DNA of 64,000 nucleotides, taken from contig JBAIAA010000013.1 in assembly GCA_037893245.1 (NCBI GenBank), positions 1,116,001 through 1,180,000 on the forward strand. The letters run 5' to 3'. Under the pieces are notes generated by a model. That model was given only the letters and a program-made list of their open reading frames with translations, did not search any database and was not told where the DNA came from. The stretch's first letter is position 1. Each line of letters starts with the position of its first letter. Shown here piece after piece: positions 19,632-30,354 of this stretch. Made by a program: the position numbers and the translations under genes. This DNA comes from Crossaster papposus. Its lineage: Eukaryota > Echinodermata > Asteroidea > Velatida > Solasteridae.

Positions 19632-19985
19632 GTTGTATTTCTGTTTTGAAAATTGAACAAAGAAATTGACTGGGGCAGGGTTTAAATCAGCGACCTCTTG
19701 AGCCTCCCGGTGCTTTGACAACTGAGCTATCCAGCCCTGTATTGGCAGCTCCCCAAATTAGTCATTATCTTTTTTCAGGGGGCACTAGTCAGGGATCAGG
19801 CCAAAAGTCCTAATATTATATGTTGAGCAAGGCAATTATAGGTTTGTGGCTTCTGACTCGTCTCCTGAACACTGATATTGACTAATTTGGGCAACCGCCA
19901 ACACGGGGCTGGATAGCTCAGTTTGTAGAGGTTGCTGTTTCAAGCCCTGCTTCAGTCAATTTCTTTGTTCATTTTCAAAATAGTA
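19632..19985. repeat. Inverted pair of tRNA-like SINEs (family S4)
   Basis: The right copy (about 19846-19985) reads GGGCTGGATAGCTCAGTTTG with the shared tail TCAATTTCTTTGTTCA. The left copy (about 19632-19800) is its inverse. Both carry the 5' leader around TTTGTGGCTTCTGACT. A better copy of the family lies at 34036-34197. Pol III box A-like (TAGCTCAGTTGGTAGAGC) and box B-like (GGTTCAAACCC) sequences in the family mark tRNA ancestry. Confidence 0.65.
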
Positions 19986-20418
19986 TTGACTTGCACCTAG
20001 CCGGTTTCCCTTGTGGTGCATTTTAAATGTTTTTATTCCTGTGGATGGATGCCCCCTTTTCATATCCGGGACAATTCCTTGACAAGTGCTGGGTAGAATC
20101 ATTCAGTTTGTCCTGAAATACCTCTGCATTTTTCGCCCGGACTTGTTCTGCGGAAAGTTTTAGGAGCATCTGCTGGACTCAACAAATACTGATAACTCTA
20201 TTGCAGGAAGATTATAAGGGAAGTTGTTTAGAATCCTGCATCGTACAGTGTATATCAGACACTATGTCTGCAATTTGACTGAGACTTGTCTCAGATATGA
20301 ATTGAGATTTAGAGGCAAGATGACTAATAAGTTACCATTGCTTGTTTGAATAAAGCTACAAATCCAGAAAGTGAAAGTTGTTGTATAGGCATGCCCGACA
20401 TTTTTTATTTTTGTTTAG

Positions 20419-20767
20419 CCAAATGTGAATGGTGGGGAATGCAAAGCGGGCAAATACTGCCCTAGCGGCTCAGCCCAGCCCTGGCCATGCACCCCGTGCT
20501 GGCACTGCAACACCACAGGCCTCTCCGACCCCTCAGGCCAGTGCAGCCCGGGCCTCTACTGCCCCGAGGGCTCGTCCAGTCCTGAGGAGCGGGAGTGCTC
20601 GGTCGGCCGGTACTGCCCATTGGAGACCAGCGTCCCAATCCCTTGCTCCAATGGGACTTACAACCCGGCCGCAGGGCAGGATGGTCTGGAGGATTGCTTG
20701 CCTTACCGGGCTGGGTTCTACTGTGACGAGATTGGGGCTTCGGCCACCAGCGGCATATGCTCGGCAG
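20419..20767 (+). CDS. Cys-rich gene, exon 5
   Basis: 349 bp, phase 0 to 1. The acceptor is TTTTTGTTTAG and the donor GCAG|GTAGGT. It encodes CKAGKYCPSGSAQPWPC, CWHCNTTGLS, CSPGLYCPEGSSS, CSVGRYCPLET, CSNGTYNPAAGQDGLEDC and YRAGFYC. It is the longest intact exon and holds four module units. It joins both neighbours in phase. Confidence 0.8.
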
Positions 20768-21075
20768 GTAGGTTCAATCTTCTCCTGAAGACGATCAGAG
20801 CATGCTGATCGGAACGTTGAGTCCGCACTCAAACGGTTCTCTTCAGAACTACACAATTTTCCTAAATAATTCAACCACAAGGTGTTGCTGCAAACCTTCA
20901 CTAGTTTGTTACTACTGTACCACCATGCAAATCTTTAAATCCTATTTAATGGGAACATACAGGGTGTATATACACAAAATGCAACTAAATATAACGGAAT
21001 ACCTTGCGTATAATGTATAACTAGGTATAACTATATCTATGCATAACTATATATGACAATGTTTAACAGAATATG
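20768..21075. other. Intron sequence, nothing recognised
   Basis: AT-rich intron sequence after exon 5 with no gene or repeat I can support. Confidence 0.5.
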
Positions 21076-21418
21076 GAGTGTCGTGGTCTCGTGGTTTGGA
21101 GCATCGCATTTGTAATCTGTAGGTTAAGCTACAGGTTGTAGGTTCGAGTCCTGCCCGAGACTATGGTGCGTGTGCCCTTGGGCAAGGCACTTTGTCACTC
21201 ATTGCTTCTCCACCCAGGAGTAAATGGGTACCTGTGAGGGCAGAGATGGTTTAATTGTGGTTGATTTAGCTGCTTTGCGCCGAAATGGCAGCATCGAGCT
21301 GTATACTCCCCAGGGAACTGAGATTTGATTTGGAATGTTTCATGGGCCCAATGACCGAGGTAATAATGTTAAGCGCTTTGAAAATTTGGTGATAAAGCGC
21401 TATATAAGCACCGCACAA
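21076..21418 (+). mobile_element. tRNA-derived SINE (family S2)
   Basis: The head GTGTCGTGGTCTCGTGG to GGTTCGAGTCCTGCCCGAGA carries a box B (GGTTCGAGTCC). The body has CTTGGGCAAGGCACTTTGTC and the tail ends AAAGCGCTATATAAGC. A 5'-truncated relative is at 24561-24770. Confidence 0.7.
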
Positions 21419-21921
21419 TATGAGTATTTTTTCAAGAGAGGTCAAATTGACCATAGGACCAAGTTTTTTAATTTTGTTTAGATACTGTGCAAGTATTAAA
21501 ATCAAGTCCTTAGACACTTTTGTCTGTGCAGGCGCCACCGAAATAAGCCAGAGCTGGAGGGAACGGGCATATTGGCTCAGCGCTGTCTCATTATGGTGAC
21601 GACTTGATTTCAGTCTAAACTATTTTCTATAGGGGCCTATTATCGATGTTAGTTCTATTATTTGTTAGTTAAATGCATTCTACGTGTGGTATTCCGTTAT
21701 TTTTTTATATTTTTTTTTATACACTCTGTACAACATTCGCAAACATCAAAAAAATAAAAACCCAAATCATCTCAAAACACTCGACTGGACTGTTAGGGAA
21801 TGACAGTCTAAAGCATCCTGTAAAATAATGGCTCTTGGTATGCAGACATTTTCAAGTAAAGTTTTTGTATCAATTTTCTACACTGGTCAATTGACCAGTG
21901 TTGACAACAAAAATGGCTTTC

Positions 21922-22158
21922 TTAACCAGTTAGCGCCGGGATTATTGTATCATCACCGAGCCGACGCGCTGGTTTATTTTTCAACGAAATACGAGGCGGG
22001 TTCAGGCCGATAGTACCGGGAAACACACCCACGCATTTCCAACGTTGCTTGCTGCTGACAGACATTTTCGGCCTTGCACGTGGCGTGTTTATGTGTCATC
22101 CGTTTTAGTCTAGGGAAAACTTTGCGTTTATTTACGTCATCCGCCGCGAACTGGTTAA
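21922..22158. mobile_element. TTAA MITE family P, copy 3 (inverted)
   Basis: TTAA at both ends (21922-21925 and 22155-22158). Orientation is opposite to copies 1 and 2. The frame across it is incidental. Confidence 0.75.
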
Positions 22159-22234
22159 AACACTGCTCTTCTTGTTCATAATTTCTTTGTAATTGATTAC
22201 ACACCCGAAGCCAGCTTGACTGATTATCTGACCT

Positions 22235-22444
22235 TACAAGTTTTCCCCAGATTCGAAACGGGTGACGCATAAACACCCTCACGAGCAAGGCCGGAAATGT
22301 CTGTTAGCAACGAGCAAGGCCAGAAATGCGTGGGTGTGCTTTCCGGTACCATCGGCTTGAACCCGCCTCGGATCGTGTTTTGTTAAAAATAAACCAGCGC
22401 GTCGGCTCGGTGATGTTACAATAATCCCGACGCGAACTGGTTAA
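22235..22444. mobile_element. TTAA MITE family P, copy 4 (5'-truncated)
   Basis: It starts within the family core at AAGTTTTCCCCAGATTC and ends CGCGAACTGGTTAA. It lies 80 bp after copy 3 in the opposite orientation. Confidence 0.65.
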
Positions 22445-23192
22445 GTGTTGTCAGAAAACTAGACTACAAGAACAAGGTTGATTTTTTTCTTCTTCAGCAT
22501 GTACGAACCCAAAACGTCAAACAAGTTAGTGTAACAATATTTGCAATAACATTAACCCCCAAAACTGTCAATTTCAAACAATTACAGCACAAGTTCAATC
22601 AGACGGAATATGGCCACAGCTTAAATACTTTGTCACATCTGCCCATCTGTCCAGTCAATGTAAAAATCGTGGCGAAAAACTGGTTAACCCTGAAAGCAGC
22701 CATGAGGCCGATTCGGAAGGCACATTTCTTTTTCTAACTTCCATATGAAGTTGTCGGCCTATTCCATTCAAATGTTTGTATTCCTCAATGACACATTGTA
22801 GTTTGAGAAACCTGGGCACCAGCGAAAAACCCATTCACTTGTGCACAAAATGGGCCCAATTCACTTGCGCACAAAATGGGCTCTTTGTGTTTCGCCGCCT
22901 AACTGTCTAACCAGCCAGCCTCTTCAGGGGTGTCATAAGTCATCCTACTGCTGGCCTACAGTAGTGACAGGAAAAAAAAACCACAGATGTATACAACTGC
23001 ACAAAACATAGGTAAACCAAGGTGCCTTTCAAATTTACCCCATGGAAGCTGCGCGAAAATATTTGGCTCGCGCTGCTCGCAGGGTTAAAGGCTGTTTTTT
23101 TCTGTTTTTCGTAGAACCCACTTCTGTAGATGTATGTGTGACTGTCCGCCATAACCAAGTCGATTTCTAACTTCTTTTTTGGTTTTGGTTAG
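22445..23192. other. Intron sequence, nothing recognised
   Basis: No gene or complete repeat. A GCGAAAAACTGGTTAA scrap near 22672 may be another end of MITE family P. Confidence 0.5.
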
Positions 23193-23351
23193 GATATTAT
23201 TGCCCCCCTGGTAAGAAAACTTCTACCCCGGCTGACTACCTGTGCCCAGTTGGTCATTTCTGCAAGGAGAACTTCCCCGACCCTGAACGGTGCAACAACG
23301 GCACGTACCAAGACAAGGAAGGCAAGTCGGACTGCCTGCTGTGTGAAGAAG
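23193..23351 (+). CDS. Cys-rich gene, exon 6
   Basis: 159 bp, phase 1-1. The acceptor is GGTTTTGGTTAG and the donor GAAG|GTAAAA. It encodes YYCPPGKKTSTPADYLCPVG, HFCKENFPDPERCNNGTYQD and DCLLCEE. It joins exon 5 and exon 7 in phase without stops. Confidence 0.8.
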
Positions 23352-23506
23352 GTAAAAAAAGAGATTGGCTCTCAGAACTATTGGCGGGAAGGGGGTGTTA
23401 CTCAGTACAATTGGCCACACAGGGACGTGCCACAAACATGGGTCGCATTTTTAAATGTATGGTATATCAATAAACCCTTTTTCGCCCCTGTTTGGTAGTA
23501 AACTCG

Positions 23507-23810
23507 CACTCGGAAAGGGCATGATGTGGTTTTGCATTTAAAGTTGACACGGTCCTTAGCAGGATGTGATTTCAACAACAGATTTCAAATACCACATTCA
23601 AATGCTTGAAATTCACATCCTTCATTCAAATTCGCTTCCTGGGTTAAGTCGTTAAGATTCAAATTCACATCCACTGGATTCTTATTTTGGAAGAGGATGT
23701 GAATTTGGAGCTTTTTGGATGTGATTTTGGAATTCTTTTTTCGAAATCACATTCTGCTAATGACCTGGGGTCGCTTTGAATGCAAAATCACATCATGCCC
23801 TTTCCTAGTG
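23507..23810. mobile_element. 304-bp MITE with about 35-bp inverted ends
   Basis: The left end CACTCGGAAAGGGCATGATG mirrors the right end CATCATGCCCTTTCCTAGTG, continuing through GTTTTGCATTTAAAG. The interior is rich in CACATCC and GGATGTG and non-coding. Target duplication is not clear, so the superfamily is undecided. Confidence 0.7.
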
Positions 23811-24227
23811 TCATAGATTGTAATTCTATCCTCAGTATTGACATAGTGTTTTATCACATATAGTATATGAATGGGTGGTAAATATTCTAGCTTGCTCGTT
23901 ATAATAATAGTGCATGCTCACCATACCAGCTCGTAACGTTATGTATTTGATCTGTTTCCAACATTCAGGACATTCACGCACATGTGAGTTGAGTGTGCAC
24001 AAAATAACCTTTCTACCTCCAACCCATGAATCTGACTATGGACCTGTCGATTTGTACTGTCGATTTGTTTATCAATGGATGGTATTTGAATTTAGTTTAC
24101 CAGTATAGTCATGGGTACCTATTCTACATTGGTATATGCATGGGTAGTGAAAACAAGTTCAAAGTGGTATAGCCATTGGTCTTACCTCAAAATCAACGTG
24201 ACATGCATGTCTTTTTTACTCCGAAAG

Positions 24228-24456
24228 GTTACTTCTGCGACAACACTGAGTCTGCTGTGATTCACCTCAGCACCTTTGCCTGTCCGACCGGCTACTACTG
24301 CCTGTCGGGCACCCAGCGAGCCAGCGAGTATCCTTGTCCCGTGGGGAATTTCAATAACCTGACCAATGACGTCAACGAGAGCTGGTGCCAACCCTGCCTG
24401 ACGGGCTTCTACTGTCTGGTGGGGACCAGCGTATCTGAGTTGCCGTGCTATGCAGG
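24228..24456 (+). CDS. Cys-rich gene, exon 7
   Basis: 229 bp, phase 1 to 2. The acceptor is CTCCGAAAG and the donor GCAGG|GTAGGT. It encodes YFCDNTESAVIHLSTFACPT, GYYCLSGTQRASEYPCPVGN, FNNLTNDVNESWCQPCLTG and FYCLVGTSVSELPCYAG. It joins the next exon exactly (GG|A TAC TAC). Confidence 0.8.
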
Positions 24457-24560
24457 GTAGGTTCTCCATCTGGATTTATATCCTAGACAAGTGGCCGGTC
24501 GCTTGTTGTGCACATGCGCAGTTGGAATACTGAACTGGTTTACATTTATAAGTAATTCTG

Positions 24561-24770
24561 CAGGTCTGGGGTTTGAGTCTAGCCTGGCGTTATGGTATAT
24601 GTGCTCTTGGGCGAGACACTTTGTCTCTCATTGCTTCTTCCCACCCAGAAGTACCTGTGAGGGTAGAGAGGGTTATTGTGTTTGATAAGATGGCAGTGAC
24701 GAGCTGTACACTCTCCGGGGAGCTGAGATGGTATTTGTAATGCTTCAGTGGCCCAATGATAATATTCTAG
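24561..24770 (+). mobile_element. SINE family S2, truncated copy
   Basis: It shares GCTCTTGGGCGAGACACTTTG, GAGCTGTACACTCTC and GGCCCAATGA with the copy at 21076, without the tRNA-like first half. Confidence 0.55.
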
Positions 24771-24879
24771 GTGCCATAATATTTGTTAGGTTCAATGAAC
24801 TACTCTATACTCCCAAATGACCCGGGCCACAGCAATGAGCACTTTACACACTGCATCACTCGTGAGGTTTTCATAATTA

Positions 24880-25142
24880 GGGAGTCAGGTTGGTGTAGTG
24901 GTTACTGTCCTTGCCCTTCCACCACTGTGGCCCGGGTTTGATTCCATGCCTGGTCTAGTTTCTACCTGATTCCGTGGGTTTTTCCCAGAATATTCTTCCG
25001 AGGCTTTTCTCCCACCTCCAAAACTGTAATTATTTCTCACTGTCTTCTCTACAGGTTTCTTGCGAGTTTAATTCAGTCTTGCACTCTTGTGGATTCCTTG
25101 GTATCAGTACCAGAAATATTATAATAATAATAATAATATTTC
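24880..25142 (+). mobile_element. tRNA-derived SINE (family S3) with TAA tail
   Basis: The head GGAGTCAGGTTGGTGTAGTG to GGTTTGATTCC resembles a tRNA with box A and box B. The tail ends in (TAA)n directly before exon 8. A second copy (25788-25980) begins TAGTCAGGTTGGCGTAGCGG and abuts the long duplication at 25982. Confidence 0.65.
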
Positions 25143-25151
25143 TGACTTCAG

Positions 25152-25345
25152 ATACTACTGCAAAGGCGGTGACGGCATCCCCAACACCAACGAATGCCCT
25201 GAGGGTAGCTACTGCGTGGAAGGTAGCTACCAGCCTACTCCATGCCCTGCAGGGACCATATCGTCTGGAACAGGCAACAAAAACGTGACAGACTGCGCAC
25301 CCTGCGACATCGGGCACTACTGCAACGTCAACAGCTCTCAAAATT
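25152..25345 (+). CDS. Cys-rich gene, exon 8
   Basis: 194 bp, phase 2 to 1. It starts ten bases after the TAA tail of a SINE, with acceptor TGACTTCAG. It encodes YYCKGGDGIPNTNECPEGSY, CVEGSYQPTPCPAGTISSG, NKNVTDCAPCDIGHYC and NVNSSQN. The donor (AATT|GTACAA) is weak, and the T it leaves would create TGA with exon 9, so the junction or an intervening exon is uncertain. Confidence 0.7.
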
Positions 25346-25787
25346 GTACAAGCCTGGCTTGTTTTGCTCATATGAACTGTCTGTGTAGATGTCTAGTGCA
25401 TTTTTCATTTTTGTTTTGCTCGTGCCATTTGACAGTGCTCCCAATTTTGGGTCTGCGAATAGTTGCCCTTGCTGGGAAGTGTTTTAAGGCAACAACATAG
25501 TTCTTGATACAGAGATTTACATGCGCGAGGCACGCACTGCACAATGAGGAGTGATGTGTCACAGAACAAAATGTTAGTGGTGTAGTGTGAATTTGGGATT
25601 ATGAAATACAAACTCATGTATTGCACATGCTGTGTGAGTCCAAATTTCATATGACACCAGGAAAAATAAGTATTCAAAACAGTTGGTGTTTTATCATCGT
25701 TTTTAAATCGCCCTTGTGACAGGCTGACGACCAATAGAAATGGCTAGGTATTTCTGAATGCATGTTTAATATAAAGTAAAGGGATTT

Positions 25788-25980
25788 GGGTAGTCAGGTT
25801 GGCGTAGCGGTTCTTTCCTCGCCTTCTTTCCACCGCTGTGACTCAGGTTCGAATCCTGGTGTTCAGTCCCTGCTTGATTTTGTGGATTTTCCTCCCACCT
25901 TCCTCCCATTGTCTTCTCCCTGCAGTTTTTGTTTTGCTTTCGAGCCACAGTACCAAGGACACTTTTTGAGGAATCCATGG
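25788..25980 (+). mobile_element. SINE family S3, second copy
   Basis: The tRNA-like head spans TAGTCAGGTTGGCGTAGCGG to AGGTTCGAATCCTGG (box B GGTTCGAATCC). The body shares TTTTCCTCCCACC and TCTTCTCC with the first copy. It ends exactly where the 460-bp duplicated segment begins. Confidence 0.65.
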
Positions 25981-25981
25981 T

Positions 25982-26441
25982 TTCATTAATGCAAATAATG
26001 TGTACTGATGGGACCAAAAATAGGACCTTTTAGTTATTTGGGGGGGTACGTACGCACCCGTCGCACCCCCCCTGCGTACGGGCCTGTGGTGTCGTAATGT
26101 TTGTCTGGAAACAGACTAGTGGTCACTAGTTCACAGTTTGCACTGATATTTTAAAACGTTTACTTCTTCTTCTTTTTCCTAGGATCAACATGTCCAGAGA
26201 AAGGAATGATCACCACGCTGCCATGCCTGGCAGGCTACTACTGTCCAGAAGGAACGGATAATAACATAATGCCTTGCCCTTCAGGTAAGAAAGAATGCAA
26301 AACTAAAAAGCAGGTACATGTAACTTTAGGTCTTACACCTCAAGGTTATATGAGGTTCTACTGGGATTTACAGGGCACTCCATGGTTAAACCTCAAGTTA
26401 TTGCTTTAAAAAAACCAACTATTTTGGCATGCTTCCCTGAT
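25982..26441. repeat. Long direct repeat, left copy (contains exon 9)
   Basis: 460 bp from TTCATTAATGCAAATAATG to GCTTCCCTGAT. The right copy is 27267-27732. Differences are few: a longer G run, a longer A run and a handful of substitutions. The CR1/L2 fragment lies exactly between the copies. Confidence 0.9.
26183..26284 (+). CDS. Cys-rich gene, exon 9a
   Basis: 102 bp, phase 1-1 (34 codons). The acceptor is TTCTTTTTCCTAG and the donor TCAG|GTAAGA. It encodes STCPEKGMITTLPCLAGYYC, PEGTDNN and MPCPSG. It is duplicated at 27474-27575. Because the exon is symmetric, both copies can be spliced in without changing the frame. Confidence 0.8.
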
Positions 26442-27266
26442 AATAATAATAATAATAGGTGATTCTTATAGAGCGCATTTCATTACTGAAAGCAACCTCA
26501 ATGCGCTTTACAAATTAAAAGAGATACAATACAGATTATTATCTACAGACTAAACAGATGTGTTTTCAGTTTAATCTTAAATGCATCAAAATGTATTTCA
26601 TCCCTCAAATGCTGTGGTAGCGAGTTCCATAAATCCGGAGCTATTTTCTGGAAGGCCCTCCCTCCATATGATTTAGTTTTGGAATAAACTGGGACCAGTA
26701 AGTTCTTTGATTTTGAGTAATTTGGGGGTTGTACGGTTGGATCATATCTTTAAGATATTCGGGTGCTGATCCATACAGACATTGAAAAACAATTACAAGT
26801 ACTTTGAATTTAATTCTACACTTAATAGGCAACCAGTGGAGGTCTTGTAACAATGGTGATACGTGTTCAAACTTTCCCTTCTTTGTCACAAGTCTTGCAG
26901 CCGAGTTTTGTATTCTCTGCAGCTTTGAAAGGTCCTTGTCTGGAAGGCCGTAGAATAGGCTATTGCAATTATCCAGAAGTGATGACACAAATGCATGCAC
27001 AAGAATCTCGGTTGTAGACTTATTGAGGTAGGGTCTGATCTTGCCGATTCTTCTGAGCGCTTGAGTGGCATTTCTGCAGATCTTGTTGATGTGATTTCGC
27101 ATGGTGAGATGCTTGTCGATGATGACCCCCAAGTCCCTCACCGAGTCAGAGGGTAATACCAATTCACTGCTTGCACTTGAGATTGGTGGGAGTTCTTGGC
27201 AATGTCTGAACTTAGAAGAGACATGAAGAACTTCCGTTTTGCTGTCATTTAGAACAAGATTGTTGC
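26442..27266 (-). mobile_element. CR1/L2-like non-LTR retrotransposon, 3' fragment, antisense
   Basis: The minus-strand frame 27162-26641 encodes the C-terminal part of a reverse transcriptase: DLGVIIDKHLTMRNHINKIC, YGLPDKDLSKLQRIQNSAAR and LHWLPIKCRIKFK. These blocks are standard for the CR1/L2/jockey group. After the stop comes a short 3' region ending in (TAA)n at 26441-26457. The element is 5'-truncated at 27266. Truncation and a short repeated tail are usual for target-primed insertion. The frame is open but lacks the catalytic domain. Confidence 0.8.
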
Positions 27267-27732
27267 TTCATTAATGCAAATAATGTGTACTGATGGGACC
27301 AAAAATAGGACCTTTTAGTTATTTGGGGGGGGGGGGGGTACGTACGCACCCGTCGCACCCCCCTGCGTACGGGCCTGTGGTGTTGTAATATTTGTCTGGA
27401 AACAGACTAGTGGTCACTAGTTCACAGTTTGCACTGATATTTTAAAACGTTTACTTCTTCTTCTTTTTCCTAGGATCAACATGTCCAGAGAAAGGAATGA
27501 TCACCATGCTGCCATGCCTGGCAGGCTACTACTGTCCAGAAGGAACGGATAATAACAGAATGCCTTGCCCTTCAGGTAAGAAAGAATGCAAAACTAAAAA
27601 GCAGGTACATGTAACTTTAGGTCTTACACCTCAAGGTTATATGAGGTTATACTGGGATTTACAGGGCACTCCATGGTTAAACCTCAAGTTATTGCTTTAA
27701 AAAAAAAAACTATTTTGGCATGCTTCCCTGAT
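27267..27732. repeat. Long direct repeat, right copy (contains exon 9b)
   Basis: Second copy of 25982-26441. After GCTTCCCTGAT it continues into unduplicated intron sequence (GGGGATTAGG). Confidence 0.9.
27474..27575 (+). CDS. Cys-rich gene, exon 9b (duplicate)
   Basis: It has the same length, phase and splice sites as exon 9a. Two replacements are visible: Thr to Met in the MITT/MITM block and Ile to Arg in the DNNIM/DNNRM block. The following exon cannot be joined in phase without a shift. Confidence 0.75.
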
Positions 27733-28871
27733 GGGGATTAGGCTGGAATGCTGGTACTTTTGTTTGCCTTCCACCACTGTGATCCAAGTTTTATACCCCG
27801 TGGTTGTGTGAGGTTTTGCTGAGATTTATAGTGCACCTCGTGGTTAAACCTCAAGTTATTTTTTTATTGAAGGTTTTGCATCCTTGGGGTACTGGTACTT
27901 TCCACTGTGGGCTGGGTTTGTATCCCTGATATGTGTGTTGGGTTTTCACTGTTTGCCTGATTTTGTGGGGTTTTCCTAGAAAGTCATTCTGGGGTTTTCT
28001 TCCCACTTGTTTTTCTTTGTTTCAAAGATGTTGTTACTGGTGGTTCATTATCCTGAGCCACGCAGAGTTTAACGGGCTCTTGAATTGTCGCCCTCAAACC
28101 TTGCAGATATTCGCAGCAATCACTAAACAAGTTGCCCAATACATGATATGAACGTCCACCCCTGGTAAAATGAAAATTTCTACCACTATACTTCATTTTC
28201 ATGGCGTTTACGTAGCTTCTCAGTTCTTTTATGTTTCTTATTCCGTATAATATATAATAGCAAAGCTTTATTTCACGTTCTGTACGTTAATTTCTACAAT
28301 TTTTCTGATAAATTTAAATTTGTACGTGGAACAATTGTGAGAACACTTCGGATGTCCAAGCGAATGGACCAACAGAAATGCGCGTTGCGGAAGAACTTCA
28401 GGCCGAGAGGATCGGGTGAAAAGGGCTGTTTTCCGAACCCCAGCTTTCTCTTCGTCTCAGGCTTCATTCATACAGTTTAGCAATAGGCTGTAGCCGGAGC
28501 CAAAGCCAGGGGTTTGGAAAACGGCCTTGGTCTGTTTGTCTGATTAGGCGCATGAATCTTTGCGCTAATAACCACGGATCTTGCCGAATGTCCGCAGGGG
28601 TTCGAGCGATATTAGTAGAAGGCTTGTAAAAGCGCTACGTGGCTCAAGCTGGTGGTTCATGGGTAACAATGGTTTGTTGCGATAACGCTTTCTCGTGGCA
28701 GCGTGTTATTACAGAGGCGAATCACGGCGGTGGGGTAACGCGTATCTAACGTACCTGTTTTTGCCAGCTTGGCAGGTGTGACCAAAAATGAGAATAAATT
28801 AAAACGATTGTAGGCACATACATATAGAGAATTTCTAACCTTTGTTTTTTGGTTGGTTCGAATCCCACCAG
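27733..28871. other. Intron with SINE-like scraps, otherwise nothing
   Basis: 27735-28150 holds two degenerate segments sharing GGCTGGAATGCTGGTACTT and the GGTTTTCC and TTCTTCCCAC wording of SINE family S3. No feature is supported between 28150 and 28871. Confidence 0.45.
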
Positions 28872-29065
28872 GTACGACCGGCTCTCACTCGGGGAAGAAA
28901 CGGAGTGCCAGCCGTGCCTAATGGGGATGTTCTGTGAGACGCCGGCACTGTCCTGGCCCACGGGCAACTGCGACGCTGGGTTTCTATGCCTGGCTGGCGC
29001 AGCCACATCCAGCCCTGACGACGGCACTAATGCACCCTGTGTAGTCGGTCACTACTGCGAAAATG
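28872..29065 (+). CDS. Cys-rich gene, exon 10 (phase mismatch)
   Basis: 194 bp, not a multiple of 3. In the productive frame it encodes YDRLSLGEETECQPCLMG, MFCETPALSWPTGNCDAGF and LCLAGAATSSPDDGTNAPCV. It ends in phase 1 (AATG|GTCAGT), correct for exon 11. Joined to exon 9 in phase 1 it would read out of frame to a TAA, so one base is missing near its start or an upstream exon is unseen. Confidence 0.65.
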
Positions 29066-29174
29066 GTCAGTTTACGTTTCTCAATTATTCACTTGGGCTT
29101 TTTGCACGAATGAGAGAGGCAGTTTTGTTTGTACCTCTTTCAAGAGCCCTGTTGACAGGACTCACTGAGTTAGT

Positions 29175-29462
29175 CTTGCATACGCACTGTGGACCTCCGA
29201 ACAATATAGGTCCACACGATGCGGGAAGAGGTTACGGTGTGTGGACTTGCACACGTCCACAATCCGTTTTTCAGTTTCCGAAAAAGAGCGCTAGAGGAAA
29301 AACGGGTTAGGGTTATATATAGAAAAGATAGAAGGGACAGCTGAGAGGCCCATAATCCTAATTTGAGGGTGAATTTGTTTTGGGGAAGCGAGAAAAATGA
29401 GTATTTAGTCAAAGTTTGTTAACTACACGAATACAAAGGAATGTCCACAGTGCGTATGTAAG
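29175..29462. mobile_element. 288-bp MITE with 20-bp inverted ends
   Basis: CTTGCATACGCACTGTGGAC at the left matches the reverse complement of GTCCACAGTGCGTATGTAAG at the right with one mismatch. It also contains inner GTGTGGAC/GTCCACA pairs. Non-coding. It lies in the intron after exon 10. Confidence 0.6.
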
Positions 29463-29584
29463 GTAAAGCGCTCTGGATGCACGTACCACTTCGCATGCAT
29501 ATGGTGTGAAGTGTGCACGACTAAAGAAAGAGACTATGAAATCTCTATTTTTGTGCGAAGTTTTTATCTACGTATTTCATATGT

Positions 29585-29745
29585 ACATAGTCCGTATGTA
29601 TGTACGTAGTCCGTATGTATGTATGTAGTCTGCATGTATGTATGTAGTCTTTAATTTACGTAGTCCGTATGTACGTAGTTCATATGTGTGCAAGTAGGCT
29701 GGATTTGCGTAGTCCGTGCGTGTGTGTATAGTCCGTGCGTTTGTA
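29585..29745. repeat. GTATGTACGTAGTCC minisatellite
   Basis: Irregular repeats of TACGTAGTCCGTATG and TATGTATGTAGTC, with a later scrap at 29930-29968 (GTGTATAGTCCGTGTG). Frames across it are artefacts of the repeat. Confidence 0.65.
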
Positions 29746-30096
29746 TTGACCGGCAATCGTGGTCGTCGGACAAAAAAATTGGGAGTCAAACAATGGGTCC
29801 ACGATTGACAAAACGTCCACGATCTTTTCCCGTGTACAAATCCTATGGCGATCATCAAAAAACGTTAGAGTATAAACAAAAGAGGGAAGACGGTCGGACA
29901 ATACCCCGTCCACGATCGAAGGCCTTTACATGTGTGTGTGCGTGTGTGTATAGTCCGTGTGTTTGTTAAATGTGTGTCAAATGTGTTTTTCTGATGCCAA
30001 CAATTTGACGAAGGTTTGAAAACGACAAACTAAGGAGCTGAGATTTTGTAAACCCCTTTTATTTCACCCACTTTGTCTTTTTGTGAACCCATCCAG

Positions 30097-30354
30097 GCAC
30101 CAACTCGGCCACCGCTTTCCCCCCTGGAACAATCAACTCTGACGAGGGTGGACGATCCATGGACGACTGCGTCCCATGCGAGGCTGGTCACTTCTATCAG
30201 GGCACGGGCCTGTCGGCACCCACGGGCGTCTGCTCAGAGCGCTACTACTGTCCGAGTGACGCCGTGATTGATTCGTTTAAGCCCGCCGGCTACGAGTGCC
30301 CGGCTTGGTCCTTCTGCCCGAATGAGACGGCGACGCCGGTGGCCTGGAACCCAG
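30097..30354 (+). CDS. Cys-rich gene, exon 11
   Basis: 258 bp, phase 1-1. The acceptor is GAACCCATCCAG and the donor CCAG|GTAGGA. It encodes FPPGTINSDEGGRSMDDC, CEAGHFYQGTGLSAPTGVC, YYCPSDAV and CPAWSFCPNETATPVAWNP. It joins exons 10 and 12 in phase. Confidence 0.8.

Noticed and set aside
21112..21165. Functional tRNA gene
   Set aside because: Only box-like sequences within SINEs; no complete cloverleaf could be drawn and the body continues into SINE sequence.
21882..21903. 20-bp perfect palindrome CACTGGTCAATTGACCAGTG
   Set aside because: Isolated, with no associated gene or second copy seen; chance or a MITE scrap.
25030..25371. Minus-strand frame with an isoleucine run
   Set aside because: Created by the TAA tail of a SINE and the complement of exon 8.
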